A stretch of DNA of 64,000 nucleotides, from positions 8,388,001 to 8,452,000 of the forward strand of contig NZ_JAPNKC010000001.1 of NCBI RefSeq assembly GCF_026626705.1, written 5' to 3'. The position numbers and the translations under genes were made by a program. How positions within the stretch are numbered: the stretch's first letter is position 1; each line of letters begins with the position of its first letter. This stretch comes from Pyxidicoccus sp. MSG2. Its GTDB lineage: Bacteria > Myxococcota > Myxococcia > Myxococcales > Myxococcaceae. The notes under the pieces are model-generated. The model was not told the DNA's origin and did not search any database. It saw only the letters and a program-made list of their open reading frames with translations. Below are positions 31,976 through 40,897 of this stretch, in pieces.

Positions 31976-33013
31976 TCAGGCCGCGGGGCGCACGGGGGCG
32001 CCGTGCTTCTCCAGGCGGGAGATGGCCTCCCGGGCCTCCTCGCGCAGGGGCTCCTCGGCCGTGGCGGCCTGCTCGCGCAGCGCGGTGAGGACCTCGTCTC
32101 CGGAGTAGAGGATGAGCCCCAGCCTCCGGGCGGCCATCACCCGGTCGCGCATCTCGCCGGCCCGCAGCTCGGCCAGCAGGTAGTCCTTGTAGAGGCCCAG
32201 GAAGTGGTTCTCCGCCTCCAGCATGCGGGCGCACAGCGCGCGCAGGTGCTCGCGCTCCTTCGGGTCGGCGGGCACCCGGTAGCCCCCGCGCGTGCGGCAC
32301 GCGTAGATCTCCTCGAACAGCGGTGTCCACTCGTCGTTGATGAGCTGCCGGTGGGCCTCGATGGCCGAGCGCTTCGAGAAGGTGTAGGCCTCCGCCTTCA
32401 GTGACACCAGCGCCGTGGCCAGGCGGCAGGCGAGCGTGACGAGCTCCTTGATGCTGCGGTGCCGGGTGCCGTCCGCCTCCACGTGCTCGCGGTGGTCGTA
32501 GCCGTAGAGCTCGCCCTGGGCATCGGGGAAGGAGAACGGGTGGCGAAGCGGCTCATCGTCGGCGTGCGCGCGGCTGCGCTCCATGAAGATGAAGGGGCGG
32601 TGCATGCAGTAGCGCAGCCACTTGTCCTTGGGCATCAGGGGGATGCGCTCCCGGATGTCCTCGCCCATCAGCAGCAGGGAGGACTCCTTGAGGTTCACCT
32701 CCCCATCCTCGAGCAGCCGCGCCTCCTCCGTCGCGCTGACGTCCAGTGGCATCCGGCACAGCGGGCCGACGTAGCGGCGGAAGAGCTCGAAGCGCTCCAG
32801 CTCCCCCTCGTGGAACCGGCCCTTGAAGATCATGACGACGTCGATGTCGCTGGCCCCCACGGCCTCGCTCGTGGCCTGGCTGCCCACCATGAAGTACGAG
32901 AGGACGCGGCCCGGGAAGGCCATCTGCGCCAGCCCGACGAAACCGTAGAGGGTGGCATTGACGTTCATGTCCTCCGTCATGCCCACCAGCGTTACGTCTT
33001 CCACTTCCATCAT
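31976..33013 (-). CDS. Nucleotidyltransferase-fold protein, function unknown
   Basis: A 345-residue protein. Start ATG 33013 was chosen because AAGGA lies nine bases upstream and homologous-looking sequence begins there; an adjacent second ATG is possible. Near residue 40 it has FMVGSQATSEAVGASDIDVV, the GS-x-SDID signature of DNA polymerase beta-like nucleotidyltransferases, with two metal-binding Asp residues. A long helical C-terminal region follows. Such enzymes transfer NMP to small molecules, proteins or RNA; the substrate cannot be named here. It lies 64 bases upstream of the CmlA-like gene on the same strand and may share a transcript with the lipopeptide genes. Opposite it starts another protein with a similar fold. 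Confidence 0.7.
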   Translation of the reverse strand: MMEVEDVTLVGMTEDMNVNATLYGFVGLAQMAFPGRVLSYFMVGSQATSEAVGASDIDVVMIFKGRFHEGELERFELFRRYVGPLCRMPLDVSATEEARLLEDGEVNLKESSLLLMGEDIRERIPLMPKDKWLRYCMHRPFIFMERSRAHADDEPLRHPFSFPDAQGELYGYDHREHVEADGTRHRSIKELVTLACRLATALVSLKAEAYTFSKRSAIEAHRQLINDEWTPLFEEIYACRTRGGYRVPADPKEREHLRALCARMLEAENHFLGLYKDYLLAELRAGEMRDRVMAARRLGLILYSGDEVLTALREQAATAEEPLREEAREAISRLEKHGAPVRPAA

Positions 33014-33166
33014 GGATCGGGGTCCTTCGTCGGAATGTACGGTGTTGGAGTCGCGGTGCGCGGGCCAGGCCATCCGAAGGAAGTCCTTGCGGGGGTTAGC
33101 ATCGCCGGGCGGCACCAGGGGCCGCAAGACCACGGTGATGGCGACCACGGCCGTGAGGGTGGGCCC

Positions 33167-33967
33167 ATGGTATCGTCGCGTCCGCCCATGGCCCGTCGCT
33201 TCACGTCTACAGAAGAAAAGGAATTGCGTCCCCTGCTCGAGTCGGGAACGCCCATTCCCATCTCCGAGGTGCGCCGCATCCTCGGGTTGGAGGAACTGCC
33301 CCACGCCCACCTCCTGGCGGAGGACACCTGGCTGCTCGGGGGCCGAGTGCTCAGGTGGCTCAGCGGGGAGATGCGCGGCGGGCGGGACGGCGGTGACTAC
33401 GATTTGTTCTGCGGTTCGGTCGCCGCCTTCGAGCGGACGGCGCGGCGCATGCTGGAGAGCGGCTACAAGCCATGCAAGGGGAGGGCGTACGCCAACCTGT
33501 GGCAGTGGCTGGTGGGAACGGCGCTCGGCCGCGATGCGCACGCCCGATGTATCAGCGACGAGAACCGCGCCACGCCCGGGCAGGAGCTGCCCCGGCTCCG
33601 GCGCTTCGCGGACGGCAGCGAGATGTACGTGCTGCAGTTCCATTCGCCCGAGGGACATGTGCTCCAGTTGGTGCACCTCCCGTCGCTCTTCCGCGAGGGC
33701 GTCCCGCTGCACAACCAGGTGGCCTTCACCGACCTCAGCATCTGCCAGTTCACCCTGGACGACCGCCACCTGCATGCGGGGCCGCACTCCTGGGTAGACT
33801 TCCTCGACCGCCGCGTTCGCGTGGTCGAGATGGCCCGCCCGCACCGCACGGCCCTGCGCCTGGTCAAGTACGGCCTCCGGGGGTTCCGTCCCTACGTGTC
33901 GACCGTGGGGACGGTGTACGGCGCGTGGTTCGCGGAGGCGCTCGGGCGCCGGCAGAGTGCCCGGTAG
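33167..33967 (+). CDS. Hypothetical protein with a nucleotidyltransferase-like GG...DYDLF motif
   Basis: A 266-residue protein. The start ATG 33167 is preceded by GAGGG eight bases away; an internal ATG at 33188 (MARRFTS) is the alternative. Residues around 45-75 read LLGGRVLRWLSGE then DGGDYDLF, the order of glycines and paired Asp residues seen in polymerase beta-fold nucleotidyltransferases, but overall similarity is weak. No signal peptide or membrane segment is seen. It is divergent from the 31976-33013 nucleotidyltransferase across a 153-base gap, so the two may be co-regulated. Function unknown. Confidence 0.6.
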   Translation: MVSSRPPMARRFTSTEEKELRPLLESGTPIPISEVRRILGLEELPHAHLLAEDTWLLGGRVLRWLSGEMRGGRDGGDYDLFCGSVAAFERTARRMLESGYKPCKGRAYANLWQWLVGTALGRDAHARCISDENRATPGQELPRLRRFADGSEMYVLQFHSPEGHVLQLVHLPSLFREGVPLHNQVAFTDLSICQFTLDDRHLHAGPHSWVDFLDRRVRVVEMARPHRTALRLVKYGLRGFRPYVSTVGTVYGAWFAEALGRRQSAR

Positions 33968-34064
33968 GGTGCGGGGTTCGCGGACGACGCGTCCAACCGT
34001 CGGCTACCTCGCCGGACGCGGGTGGTGCTAGGAGCGCCGGGACTTTCATGACAGGGAGCGGTCC

Positions 34065-35060
34065 ATGCGGGCGTTCGTCACCGGCGGTTCGGGCTTCGTG
34101 GGCAGGAACCTCATCGCGGCGCTGAAGGCGCGCGGGGACTCGGTGCGTGCGCTGGCGCGCTCCCCGTCCTCCGTGGCGGCGGTGACGGAGTCCGGCGCCG
34201 AGCCCTTCGAGGGAGACCTGTCCGACGCGGACAAGCTGAAGCCCGGCATGGAGGGCTGCGACACCGTCTTCCACGCGGCGGCGTACGTGAAGGGGTGGGG
34301 GCCTCGCGAGGAGTTCTACGAGGCCAACGTGCGCGGCACGGAGCGGGTGCTGGAGGCGGCGCGCGCGGCGGGCGTGAAGCGGTTGGTGCACGTCAGCACG
34401 GAGGCGGTGCTGGTGGACGGCACGCCGCTGGTGAATGTGAACGAGACCTGGCCGATTCCGGAGCGCCCCATCGGCAACTACCCCTCCACCAAGGCCGAGG
34501 CGGAGAAGCGGGTGCTGAGCGTCAGCTCCCCGGACTTCGTCACCGTGGCGGTGCGCCCGCGCTTCATCTGGGGGAAGGGGGACACCTCCCTGCTGCCGGA
34601 GTTCATCGACGCGGTGAAGGCGAAGCGCTTCGCGTGGTTCGGCGGCGGGCGCTACCTGTCCTCCACCTGCCACGTGGCCAACTGCGTGGAGGGCATGCTG
34701 CTGGCGGCGGAGAAGGGACGCGGAGGCCAGGCGTACTTCCTCACCGACGGCGAGCCGGTGGTGTTCCGCGACTTCATCACCGAGATGCTGCAGTCGCAGA
34801 ACGTGGACGCGGGCACGCGCACGGTGCCGTATGGCCTGGCGGCGACGCTGGCCACCCTCGGGGACATGGTGTGGGGCGCGTTCCACCTGAGCAGCCGGCC
34901 GCCGCTCACCCGTGCCGAGCTGCTGCTGGTGGGGCGAGAGGTGACGGTGAGCGACGCCAAGGCCCGCGAGGAGCTGGGCTACGAGGGCCGGATGACGCGC
35001 GAGGAAGGGCTGCGCGAGATGCGCGCGGACTACAAGGCGAAGGCGCCGCGCACGCTGTAG
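34065..35060 (+). CDS. NAD(P)-dependent epimerase/dehydratase (extended SDR, 3-beta-HSD-like)
   Basis: A 331-residue extended short-chain dehydrogenase. The nucleotide-binding motif GGSGFVGRN is at residues 7-15, and the catalytic residues fit Ser111, Tyr139 and Lys143 in NYPSTKAEAEK. The length is normal for the family, which oxidises or epimerises sugars, steroids or polyketide-type alcohols. The sequence resembles the 3-beta-hydroxysteroid dehydrogenase branch; the substrate is unknown. It stands alone on the plus strand, convergent with proC. A similar enzyme could tailor a secondary metabolite, but nothing links it to the NRPS genes beyond distance. Confidence 0.85.
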   Translation: MRAFVTGGSGFVGRNLIAALKARGDSVRALARSPSSVAAVTESGAEPFEGDLSDADKLKPGMEGCDTVFHAAAYVKGWGPREEFYEANVRGTERVLEAARAAGVKRLVHVSTEAVLVDGTPLVNVNETWPIPERPIGNYPSTKAEAEKRVLSVSSPDFVTVAVRPRFIWGKGDTSLLPEFIDAVKAKRFAWFGGGRYLSSTCHVANCVEGMLLAAEKGRGGQAYFLTDGEPVVFRDFITEMLQSQNVDAGTRTVPYGLAATLATLGDMVWGAFHLSSRPPLTRAELLLVGREVTVSDAKAREELGYEGRMTREEGLREMRADYKAKAPRTL

Positions 35061-35209
35061 GGGACGGCTCCACGATGAACGCAGCCCCGTGCGTGGTTCC
35101 TGCGCGGAACGGGGTGGAGTCGTTCCATGTGCCAACGGGGATGAATCGCAGGCCCTCCGCTGGCGGCGCGAGCGTCATCACCCGGTCCACCACGGTGCGC
35201 TGGAAGAGG

Positions 35210-36082
35210 TCACTTCGGCGCGGTGGCGACGGCGCTGGCGTGACGGGCGGAGGCGTCCGCGCGCTCCTTCGCGCGTTGGATGGCGACGGACACGGCCTCG
35301 CCCACGGCGCGGGAGAGGCCATGGGTCTCCAGCGCGACGAGGCCCGCCTCGGTGATGCCGCCCGGGGTCGCCACCTCGGCGATGAGCTTCTCCGTGGTGG
35401 CGCCCGGTTCGGCCAGCAGCTTCGCCGCGCCGATGAGCGTGCCCCGCGCCAGCGCCTCCGCCTCCGAGGCCTCCATCCCGTGGTCCCTCGCGGCCCGGGC
35501 CAGCGCCTCCACGAAGCGGAACACATACGCGGGCCCCGTGCCGGACACGCCCGTGCAGACCGTGAGCTCGGCCTCGGAGACCCACAGCGTCCGGCCCGTC
35601 GCGGTGAATAGTGCCTCCGCCGCCCTCCTCGCGGCTTCTGTTCCCCGGGTGCCCTCCGTGAGCGGCGTCACGCCCTCGCCCACGCCCACGGGGGTGTTGG
35701 GCATGGCGCGCAGGACGGCGACCCGGGATGGCAGCGCCGCTTCCAGCTGCTCCAGTCGCACGTCCGCGGACAGCGACACGACGACCTGGCCCTCCTCCAG
35801 CGCGGGGGCGATGACCTCCATCAGCTCCGTCATCTGGGCCTGGCGTACCGAGAGCAGGACCACCGCCGCGCCGCGCACCGCCTGGGCGTTGTCGGTCAGG
35901 ACGTGCACGCCGTGGCGGGAGCGCAGCTCCTCGCCGCGCTCGGGCCGGCGCACGGTGACGCGCAGGTCGGACGGGCGCACCTGTCCGGAGCGGAGCAGGC
36001 CCCGGATGATGGCCTCGGCCAGCTTGCCGCCGCCGAGGAGGACGATGGGCGTGGGGACGGGTGGGGTCATCATGGTGGGCAC
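35210..36082 (-). CDS. proC: Pyrroline-5-carboxylate reductase
   Basis: A 290-residue enzyme catalysing the last step of proline biosynthesis, reducing 1-pyrroline-5-carboxylate with NAD(P)H. The N-terminal Rossmann motif is LLGGGKLAEAI. MPNTP appears mid-protein, and the C-terminal substrate domain has SGTGPAYVFRFVEAL and TPGGITEAGL, the family signature. Length is normal (about 270-290). A second ATG three codons in (MMTPP) is also a possible start. It is followed on the plus strand by the convergent SDR gene. Confidence 0.93.
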   Translation of the reverse strand: MPTMMTPPVPTPIVLLGGGKLAEAIIRGLLRSGQVRPSDLRVTVRRPERGEELRSRHGVHVLTDNAQAVRGAAVVLLSVRQAQMTELMEVIAPALEEGQVVVSLSADVRLEQLEAALPSRVAVLRAMPNTPVGVGEGVTPLTEGTRGTEAARRAAEALFTATGRTLWVSEAELTVCTGVSGTGPAYVFRFVEALARAARDHGMEASEAEALARGTLIGAAKLLAEPGATTEKLIAEVATPGGITEAGLVALETHGLSRAVGEAVSVAIQRAKERADASARHASAVATAPK

Positions 36083-36090
36083 GCTCCTCG

Positions 36091-36274
36091 CTAGAGCTTC
36101 ACTCCGACGGTGGTCCGCGACTGCGTGCCCGGTGCAGGCACCGTCGCGGGCGGAGTGCTGTCATAGGTGAGATTGAAGCCCAGGCCCACCGTGACGCGCG
36201 GGTGGGGCGTCGCGGGAAGGCTCCAGCCGGTTTCCGCCAAGGCCCTGCCCGGTGGAGACCCTGTCGGGATGGCG
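36091..36274 (-). pseudogene. C-terminal remnant of an outer-membrane beta-barrel protein
   Basis: The open frame ending at the TAG at 36091 reads PRVTVGLGFNLTYDS and ends QSRTTVGVKL, an amphipathic strand pattern with a terminal hydrophobic residue typical of the last strands of a beta-barrel. Upstream the frame runs into the marR gene, which is on the same strand in another frame, and no start or signal peptide is present. The most likely explanation is the 3' end of a gene whose body was lost. The fragment is short, so this is tentative. Confidence 0.35.
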
Positions 36275-36730
36275 TCAACCCTCTGCTTCAAGGTTCCGGA
36301 CGACGCGCTGCAGGAACTCGCGCAGGAGCGCCTTCTCCTGCTGTGTGAAGCCCGCGGTCGCCTCGTCCTCTCCTCGCAGCAGCGCCGCTTTCGCCTCGGC
36401 AATCCGGGCGCGGGACTGGGAGGTGAGCGAGGTGAGGCTCCCTCGCTTGTCTTCCGGGTTGGGTTCGCGCCGGATGACGCCGTCGCGCTCCATGCGCGCG
36501 AGCATCTCCGCCATCGTCGGCTGCTCCACGCGCGCCAACTCCGCGAGCGTCTTCTGCGACAGCGCTCCTCCGTCCTCGAGCGCAATCAGCACGGGAAGCT
36601 GGCTCATGCCGAATCCCAGCGGGCGCAGGCGTGCCTCATGGAGGCGCATGAGCAGCCGCGACGCTCGGTTGATCCAATACGCCGACGTGGCTTCGGGGTT
36701 CCAGGCGCGTGGCTTTCGATCCGATTGCAT
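36275..36730 (-). CDS. MarR-family transcriptional regulator
   Basis: A 151-residue protein with a winged helix-turn-helix: LSQKTLAELARVEQPTMAEM is the recognition region and DGVIRREPNPEDKRG the wing, as in MarR proteins. Dimerising helices lie at both ends. MarR regulators usually repress a divergent neighbour and are released by a small aromatic ligand. The divergent FAD monooxygenase gene starts only 30 bases away. The perfect palindrome ATAGGTACCTAT overlaps this gene's own start codon and is the likely operator, so autorepression is expected. Confidence 0.92.
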   Translation of the reverse strand: MQSDRKPRAWNPEATSAYWINRASRLLMRLHEARLRPLGFGMSQLPVLIALEDGGALSQKTLAELARVEQPTMAEMLARMERDGVIRREPNPEDKRGSLTSLTSQSRARIAEAKAALLRGEDEATAGFTQQEKALLREFLQRVVRNLEAEG

Positions 36731-36740
36731 AGGTACCTAT
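36729..36740. promoter_or_regulatory. Palindromic operator candidate for the MarR regulator
   Basis: ATAGGTACCTAT is a perfect 12-base palindrome covering the first two bases read of the marR start codon and the adjoining intergenic bases. The whole intergenic gap is 30 bases and AT-rich (TATTTATTATTAG follows), so both promoters must overlap this site. Confidence 0.55.
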
Positions 36741-36760
36741 TTATTATTAGTAAGGGGCCT

Positions 36761-37917
36761 ATGCAAACTGGAAAGCGCATTGGAATCGTAGGTGGAGGGC
36801 CGGGAGGGCTGACGCTCGCGCGAATCCTGGCGACGCGGGGCATCGGCTCCACGGTGTTCGAGCTGGACGCGCACCGGCTGTCGCGCCCGCAGGGCGGCTC
36901 GCTGGACCTGCACGCGGACTCGGCCCTGGTCGCGCTGCGCCACGCCGGGCTCGAAGCGGGGTTCAAGGCGCTCGCGCGCTACGAGGACCAGGGCGACGCG
37001 CTCTATGACGACCAGGGGACGCTGCGCTTCTCCCTGGGAGGAGACCCGGACGGTGACCGGCCCGAGATTGACCGCGAGCACCTGCGCACGCTCCTGCTCG
37101 ACAGTCTGCCGCCTGAGACGATTCGGTGGGGAAGCAAGGTGCGCGCGGTGGAGCCCTTGCCGGATGGGCGCCATCGCGTCGTGGGTGCCCGCGGTTCGCT
37201 CGGGGAGTTCGACCTCGTGGTGGGAGCGGACGGTGCGTGGTCCAGGGTGCGACCGCTCGTGTCGGATGAGGAGCCTCGCTACACGGGGGTGTTGTTCGTC
37301 GAGCTGAGCATCGACGATGTGGACGCGCGGCATCCCGACCTCGCCGCACTCATCCCTCGTGGCAAGGTCTCCGTGGTCGGCAACTGCCTGGGCCTCATCG
37401 CGCAGCGCAGCAGCAACGCGCACGTCCGCGTCTACCTCATGTTCCGCGTGGCCGAGGACTGGCTCCAGCAGGGCGGGGTGGACCTGTCCTCCCCCGGGCG
37501 TGCTCGCGAGACGCTCAAGGCGCGCTTCGCCGGGTGGGCGCCTTCGCTGCTCCGGTTCATCGACGTGTGCAATGACACCATCGTCCCGCGACCCATCGTC
37601 GCGCTCCCGGTGGGGCACCGGTGGACGCACCGGCCGGGCGTGACGCTGCTGGGAGACGCGGCGCATGTCATGCCGCCATTCCCGGCGAGGGTGTGAACAT
37701 GGCCATGCTGGATGCGGCGGAATTGGCGCTGGGGCTCGTCGAGGATTCCGACTGGAGTCGCGCGGTGGCGGCCTACGAGGCGCGCATGTTCGCGCGGGCC
37801 GCGGACGCGGCGGCGGGCGCGATGGAGGGGCTCGACTTCGTGTCGGAGCACGCGCTCGCGCACGTGCTCGGGCACTTCGAGGAGATTCAGAGGATGGTGG
37901 AAGCTCCCCATCCCTGA
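36761..37917 (+). pseudogene. FAD-dependent monooxygenase (TetX/PHBH-like), frameshifted
   Basis: The intact part starts MQTGKRIGIVGGGPGGLTLA with the FAD-binding GxGxxG, has VVGADGAWSRVR mid-protein, and reaches the second FAD motif GVTLLGDAAHVMPPF. There the frame shifts: it reads PARV and stops at 37696. The frame one base over continues at once with GEGVNMAMLDAAELALGL to a stop at 37917, which is what the family has next. One base is missing at about 37680-37683. Restored, the protein would be about 385 residues, normal for the family. These enzymes hydroxylate aromatic compounds or antibiotics. AAGGGG lies only three bases before the ATG. A sequencing error is as likely as a true pseudogene. 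Confidence 0.85.
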
Positions 37918-38071
37918 GCCGGAAGCCCGTGCCCCAGGGTGGGCCTCCACGGCTGGAGGGTCCGTACCGTGTCCGGGACGGCGCTGCTCGTAGTGGGGGG
38001 CGCGCCTCCCAGAGGCAGGCCCCACTCGAGCCAGCGAGTCGCGGAATCAACCTGTCCGCGCGCGGTGGACC

Positions 38072-38671
38072 CTACAGGCCCACGTGGAAGGTGGTGAGGG
38101 CGCGGCCCTCGTCGTGGTCGGCGAGGGTCAGCCGCGCGGTGGGGGCTCCGCCGTGCTGGAAGGCGTAGGTGAGCAGGCCCCGCGCGAAGTGGGGTGGGTC
38201 CGCCAGGCGGCGCGGGTGGTGGGTGAACTCGGGCACCGGGTGCAGCCGCAGCTCCCAGCCGCCCTCGTCGCCGTGGGGACGCACGGAGACGTCGAGGAAG
38301 TTGTTGGTGGAGCGCAGTGCGCGAGACAGGCGCAGCAGCATCTGCTCGGTGCCCACCACCTGGGCGAAGCCCTGGAGCACCGTGCCCATGCGGGCCTGGA
38401 TGAATCGCTCGGCGAAGGCGTGGCCCAGCGCGTACTCCGCCTCGTCGCGCTCCAGGTGGGGCAGGGTGGTGCCCGCCAGCATGCGGATGGTGGCCGGCCA
38501 CACCGAGCAGGGGTAGGCCGCGTGCAGGGGGCGGCTGGCGAAGACGCCCTGCCGCTCCAGGGTCTTGAGGGTGAGGGGCATCAGCGGCGCTGCTGTCGCC
38601 AGCAGGGTGTCCAGCGCGTAGCCGAACACCATGGGCTCGCGGCAGGGGGCCCGCATCGTTGCCAGTGTCAT
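38072..38671 (-). CDS. DUF2378 (TIGR02265) family protein, myxobacteria-specific
   Basis: A 199-residue protein of the roughly 200-residue family seen in many copies in myxobacterial genomes. The typical pattern is visible: an opening MVFGYALDTLL, the middle FAERFIQARMGTVLQG with LRSTNNFLDV, and a C-terminal half in which the final FHVGL is reached after paired strands. No signal peptide or catalytic motif is seen. The function of the family is unknown to me; its presence is mainly a taxonomic marker. It is transcribed alone. Confidence 0.8.
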   Translation of the reverse strand: MTLATMRAPCREPMVFGYALDTLLATAAPLMPLTLKTLERQGVFASRPLHAAYPCSVWPATIRMLAGTTLPHLERDEAEYALGHAFAERFIQARMGTVLQGFAQVVGTEQMLLRLSRALRSTNNFLDVSVRPHGDEGGWELRLHPVPEFTHHPRRLADPPHFARGLLTYAFQHGGAPTARLTLADHDEGRALTTFHVGL

Positions 38672-38840
38672 GAGGTCGCTCTTTCAGTCGGGAGCGCCTT
38701 CGCGCTCCAGGAATGAGCGGGAGACTGCCGTCCCCGCCTGTCCCTGGTGTTGCGCGTATATGAAGAAGCGTTAACGGAAGTTGCCCCGTTTTCGCGTCTT
38801 TCACTCGCTCAGCGTGTCATGCCCCGTGTCCGTCGGGCGC

Positions 38841-39725
38841 TCAGGGCAGGACGCCGTGCGCGCGGTACCAGTTCCTCACCCGTGAGAGCATGGTGGTGTC
38901 GAAGGGAATCTGCGAGTGGGTGTAGCCCGCGTAGACGTGGAGCTGGTGGGGGGTTCCGCTCGTGGCCAGGATGGAGTTCAGCGTCTGGTCCAGCGAGAGG
39001 TCGACCACCGTGTCCGCGTCGCCATGGTGGAGCTGGTAGGGCGTGGTGATGTTCGCGGCCGCGTCCGGCGTGGTGGCGTTGGGGCCCGAGCTTACGCCTC
39101 CGGCGGTGTGCGAGCCAGCGCGGAAGTCCGCCGGGTACGTTCCCAGGAGCTGGCCGGTGACGAAGCCCCCCATGCTGTGGCCATGCGCCGCCACCCGGGA
39201 GAAGTCGATGTTGCCCACGCAGGACAGCAGGTCCCTCGCCTTGTGCGCGCGCAGCACGTTCTCCGGAGAGGCCCCTTCGCCGCCGCTCGGGAGCGTGCCG
39301 GCGGCATCGGCGGCATGGGTATAGGTGGTGCCGATGGCCACCAGACCCCAGCCCACCATCGTCTTCGCCACGGTGGCCGAGTAGCCGCGCGCGGTGCCTC
39401 CCTTGCCGTGGCTGACGACGACCGCCGGGAACGGTCCGGTCCCGGTCGCGGGCTTGAAGAGGATGCCCTTGAGCACGTAGTGCACGCCTGAATCCACGGA
39501 GTCGTAGGTCCAGGTGGCGCCGGTGGCGGACGTCGGGCTTCCGGTGACGAGGAACTTCGAGCAGTCCGCCTGGGGCGTGGAGGGCGCGAGGGCCTGCACC
39601 CGGGTGCCGGCCTCCTCCGCCGTGAGCCCATCCGGCGCTGACTCGGCGCCACCACAGCCGGACAGCCACAGCAACAACGCACCGCGACTCAGAAAGGAAA
39701 CACCGGGGTGGCTCCACGTCTTCAT
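38841..39725 (-). CDS. Secreted lipoprotein alpha/beta hydrolase (dienelactone hydrolase / cutinase-like)
   Basis: A 294-residue protein. Start ATG 39725 is preceded by AAGGAG eight bases upstream. A lipoprotein signal peptide ends in LSGC (Cys24), so it should be anchored in an envelope membrane. The nucleophile is Ser in AHGHSMGG, the acid fits Asp in HGDADTVVD, and the base is His in GYTHSQIPF. VSHGKGGTARG supplies the oxyanion region. The arrangement matches secreted esterases related to cutinases, polyester hydrolases and dienelactone hydrolases. The substrate is unknown. It stands alone, divergent from the WGR-domain gene. Confidence 0.83.
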   Translation of the reverse strand: MKTWSHPGVSFLSRGALLLWLSGCGGAESAPDGLTAEEAGTRVQALAPSTPQADCSKFLVTGSPTSATGATWTYDSVDSGVHYVLKGILFKPATGTGPFPAVVVSHGKGGTARGYSATVAKTMVGWGLVAIGTTYTHAADAAGTLPSGGEGASPENVLRAHKARDLLSCVGNIDFSRVAAHGHSMGGFVTGQLLGTYPADFRAGSHTAGGVSSGPNATTPDAAANITTPYQLHHGDADTVVDLSLDQTLNSILATSGTPHQLHVYAGYTHSQIPFDTTMLSRVRNWYRAHGVLP

Positions 39726-40003
39726 TCCATGGACTCCTTGTGTCGTGGCCTCGGTCCTTCGACCGGGTCCCGTCAGAACACCTCGCGAGGCGAAAGGTTG
39801 CGCGCAAAGGAGGAACCGGGGCCCTGTCGCGACGTGAGGCGCGAGCAGGCCTGGGGCGCTGAGGGGCAGGAGGGCCTCCACGGCCGTGTTCCCCGTCCCG
39901 CACCTTCGAGCCTTCGAATCGCAATGCCGAGCCTGAGCCTTACCGGACGTCCCTGAAGCAGGTTAGCGTGCGCCGGACGCCGTCGCCCGAGGAGGAGAGC
40001 GCC

Positions 40004-40870
40004 ATGCGCAGGTTCGAGTTCGTCGAGGGCAGCAGCTCCAAGTTCTGGGAGCCGGAGCTCAAGGGCAGCACCTTCACCGTCACGTTCGGCCGCATCGGCA
40101 CCGCGGGCCAGCGCAAGGAGAAGGCGTTCCCCGACGAGGCCTCCGCCCGCCGCGAGTACGAGAAGAAGGTCGCCGAGAAGCAGCGCGAGGGCTACGTCGA
40201 GGTGACGGCCGGCGCCGCGGCCACCACCGCCGAGCCCCCGCCGCCCCCCAAGCCCGAGAAGGCCCCGCTGCCCCGCCGCATGCCGCGCGCCAGCCCCACG
40301 CCCGAGGCCGTGAAGGCCGCCGCCGACGCGCTGGCCGCCCTGCGCGCCCGGCTCGGGTGGCGCAGCTGGGAGGTGACGTCCCGTGCCCGTCGAGCCCGTC
40401 GTACCCTGCGCGCGCTCGGCGGTGTGGACCCGGCGGCGCACCCGGAGCTGGCGGGCACCTTCACCGCGCTGATGGAGCGTGTGGTGGCGCCTCCGAAGGA
40501 AGGCCGCCTTCCGCTGCGGCACGCGCTGTCGCTGCTGGGCGCGGTGGACGTGGCGGCCTTCATCCGCGCCTCCGAGGTGTGGCGGCGCGCCGCGGCACCG
40601 GCCGCCCCCGCCGCTGCCGCCGTCTCCCAGCAGGCCGCGTCCCTGGGCGAGCCCGAGCTGGCGCTGCGCCTGGGCATGCTACTGGCCGAGCGCCCGGGCC
40701 TCGGCGGTGGCCTGTCCGAGGACGGCTGGGCGAAGCGCTGGGCGGAGCTGCGGCCCCACGTGGAGTCACACCTGACCTCCGCGGGCGGCTCACTGGCGGC
40801 CTGGGTGAAGGGCGTGGACGCCGGGGGCGACGCGCACCTCGCGAAGCGCCTGGCCCGCCTGGAGGCCTGA
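40004..40870 (+). CDS. WGR-domain protein
   Basis: A 288-residue protein. ATG 40004 was chosen over an in-frame GTG at 39968 because GGAGGAG lies just upstream and the domain begins at once. Residues 1 to about 60 (MRRFEFVEGSSSKFWE, VTFGRIGTAGQ, ARREYEKKVAEKQREGY) are a WGR domain, which binds DNA ends in PARP proteins; here the Trp of the name is replaced by Phe (FGR). A Pro-rich linker follows, then about 190 Ala/Arg-rich helical residues without a known motif. No catalytic domain is present. Bacterial orphan WGR proteins are poorly understood. Confidence 0.82.
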   Translation: MRRFEFVEGSSSKFWEPELKGSTFTVTFGRIGTAGQRKEKAFPDEASARREYEKKVAEKQREGYVEVTAGAAATTAEPPPPPKPEKAPLPRRMPRASPTPEAVKAAADALAALRARLGWRSWEVTSRARRARRTLRALGGVDPAAHPELAGTFTALMERVVAPPKEGRLPLRHALSLLGAVDVAAFIRASEVWRRAAAPAAPAAAAVSQQAASLGEPELALRLGMLLAERPGLGGGLSEDGWAKRWAELRPHVESHLTSAGGSLAAWVKGVDAGGDAHLAKRLARLEA

Positions 40871-40897
40871 GGCGCCGCCGGTGCTACCGTGCGGTGC

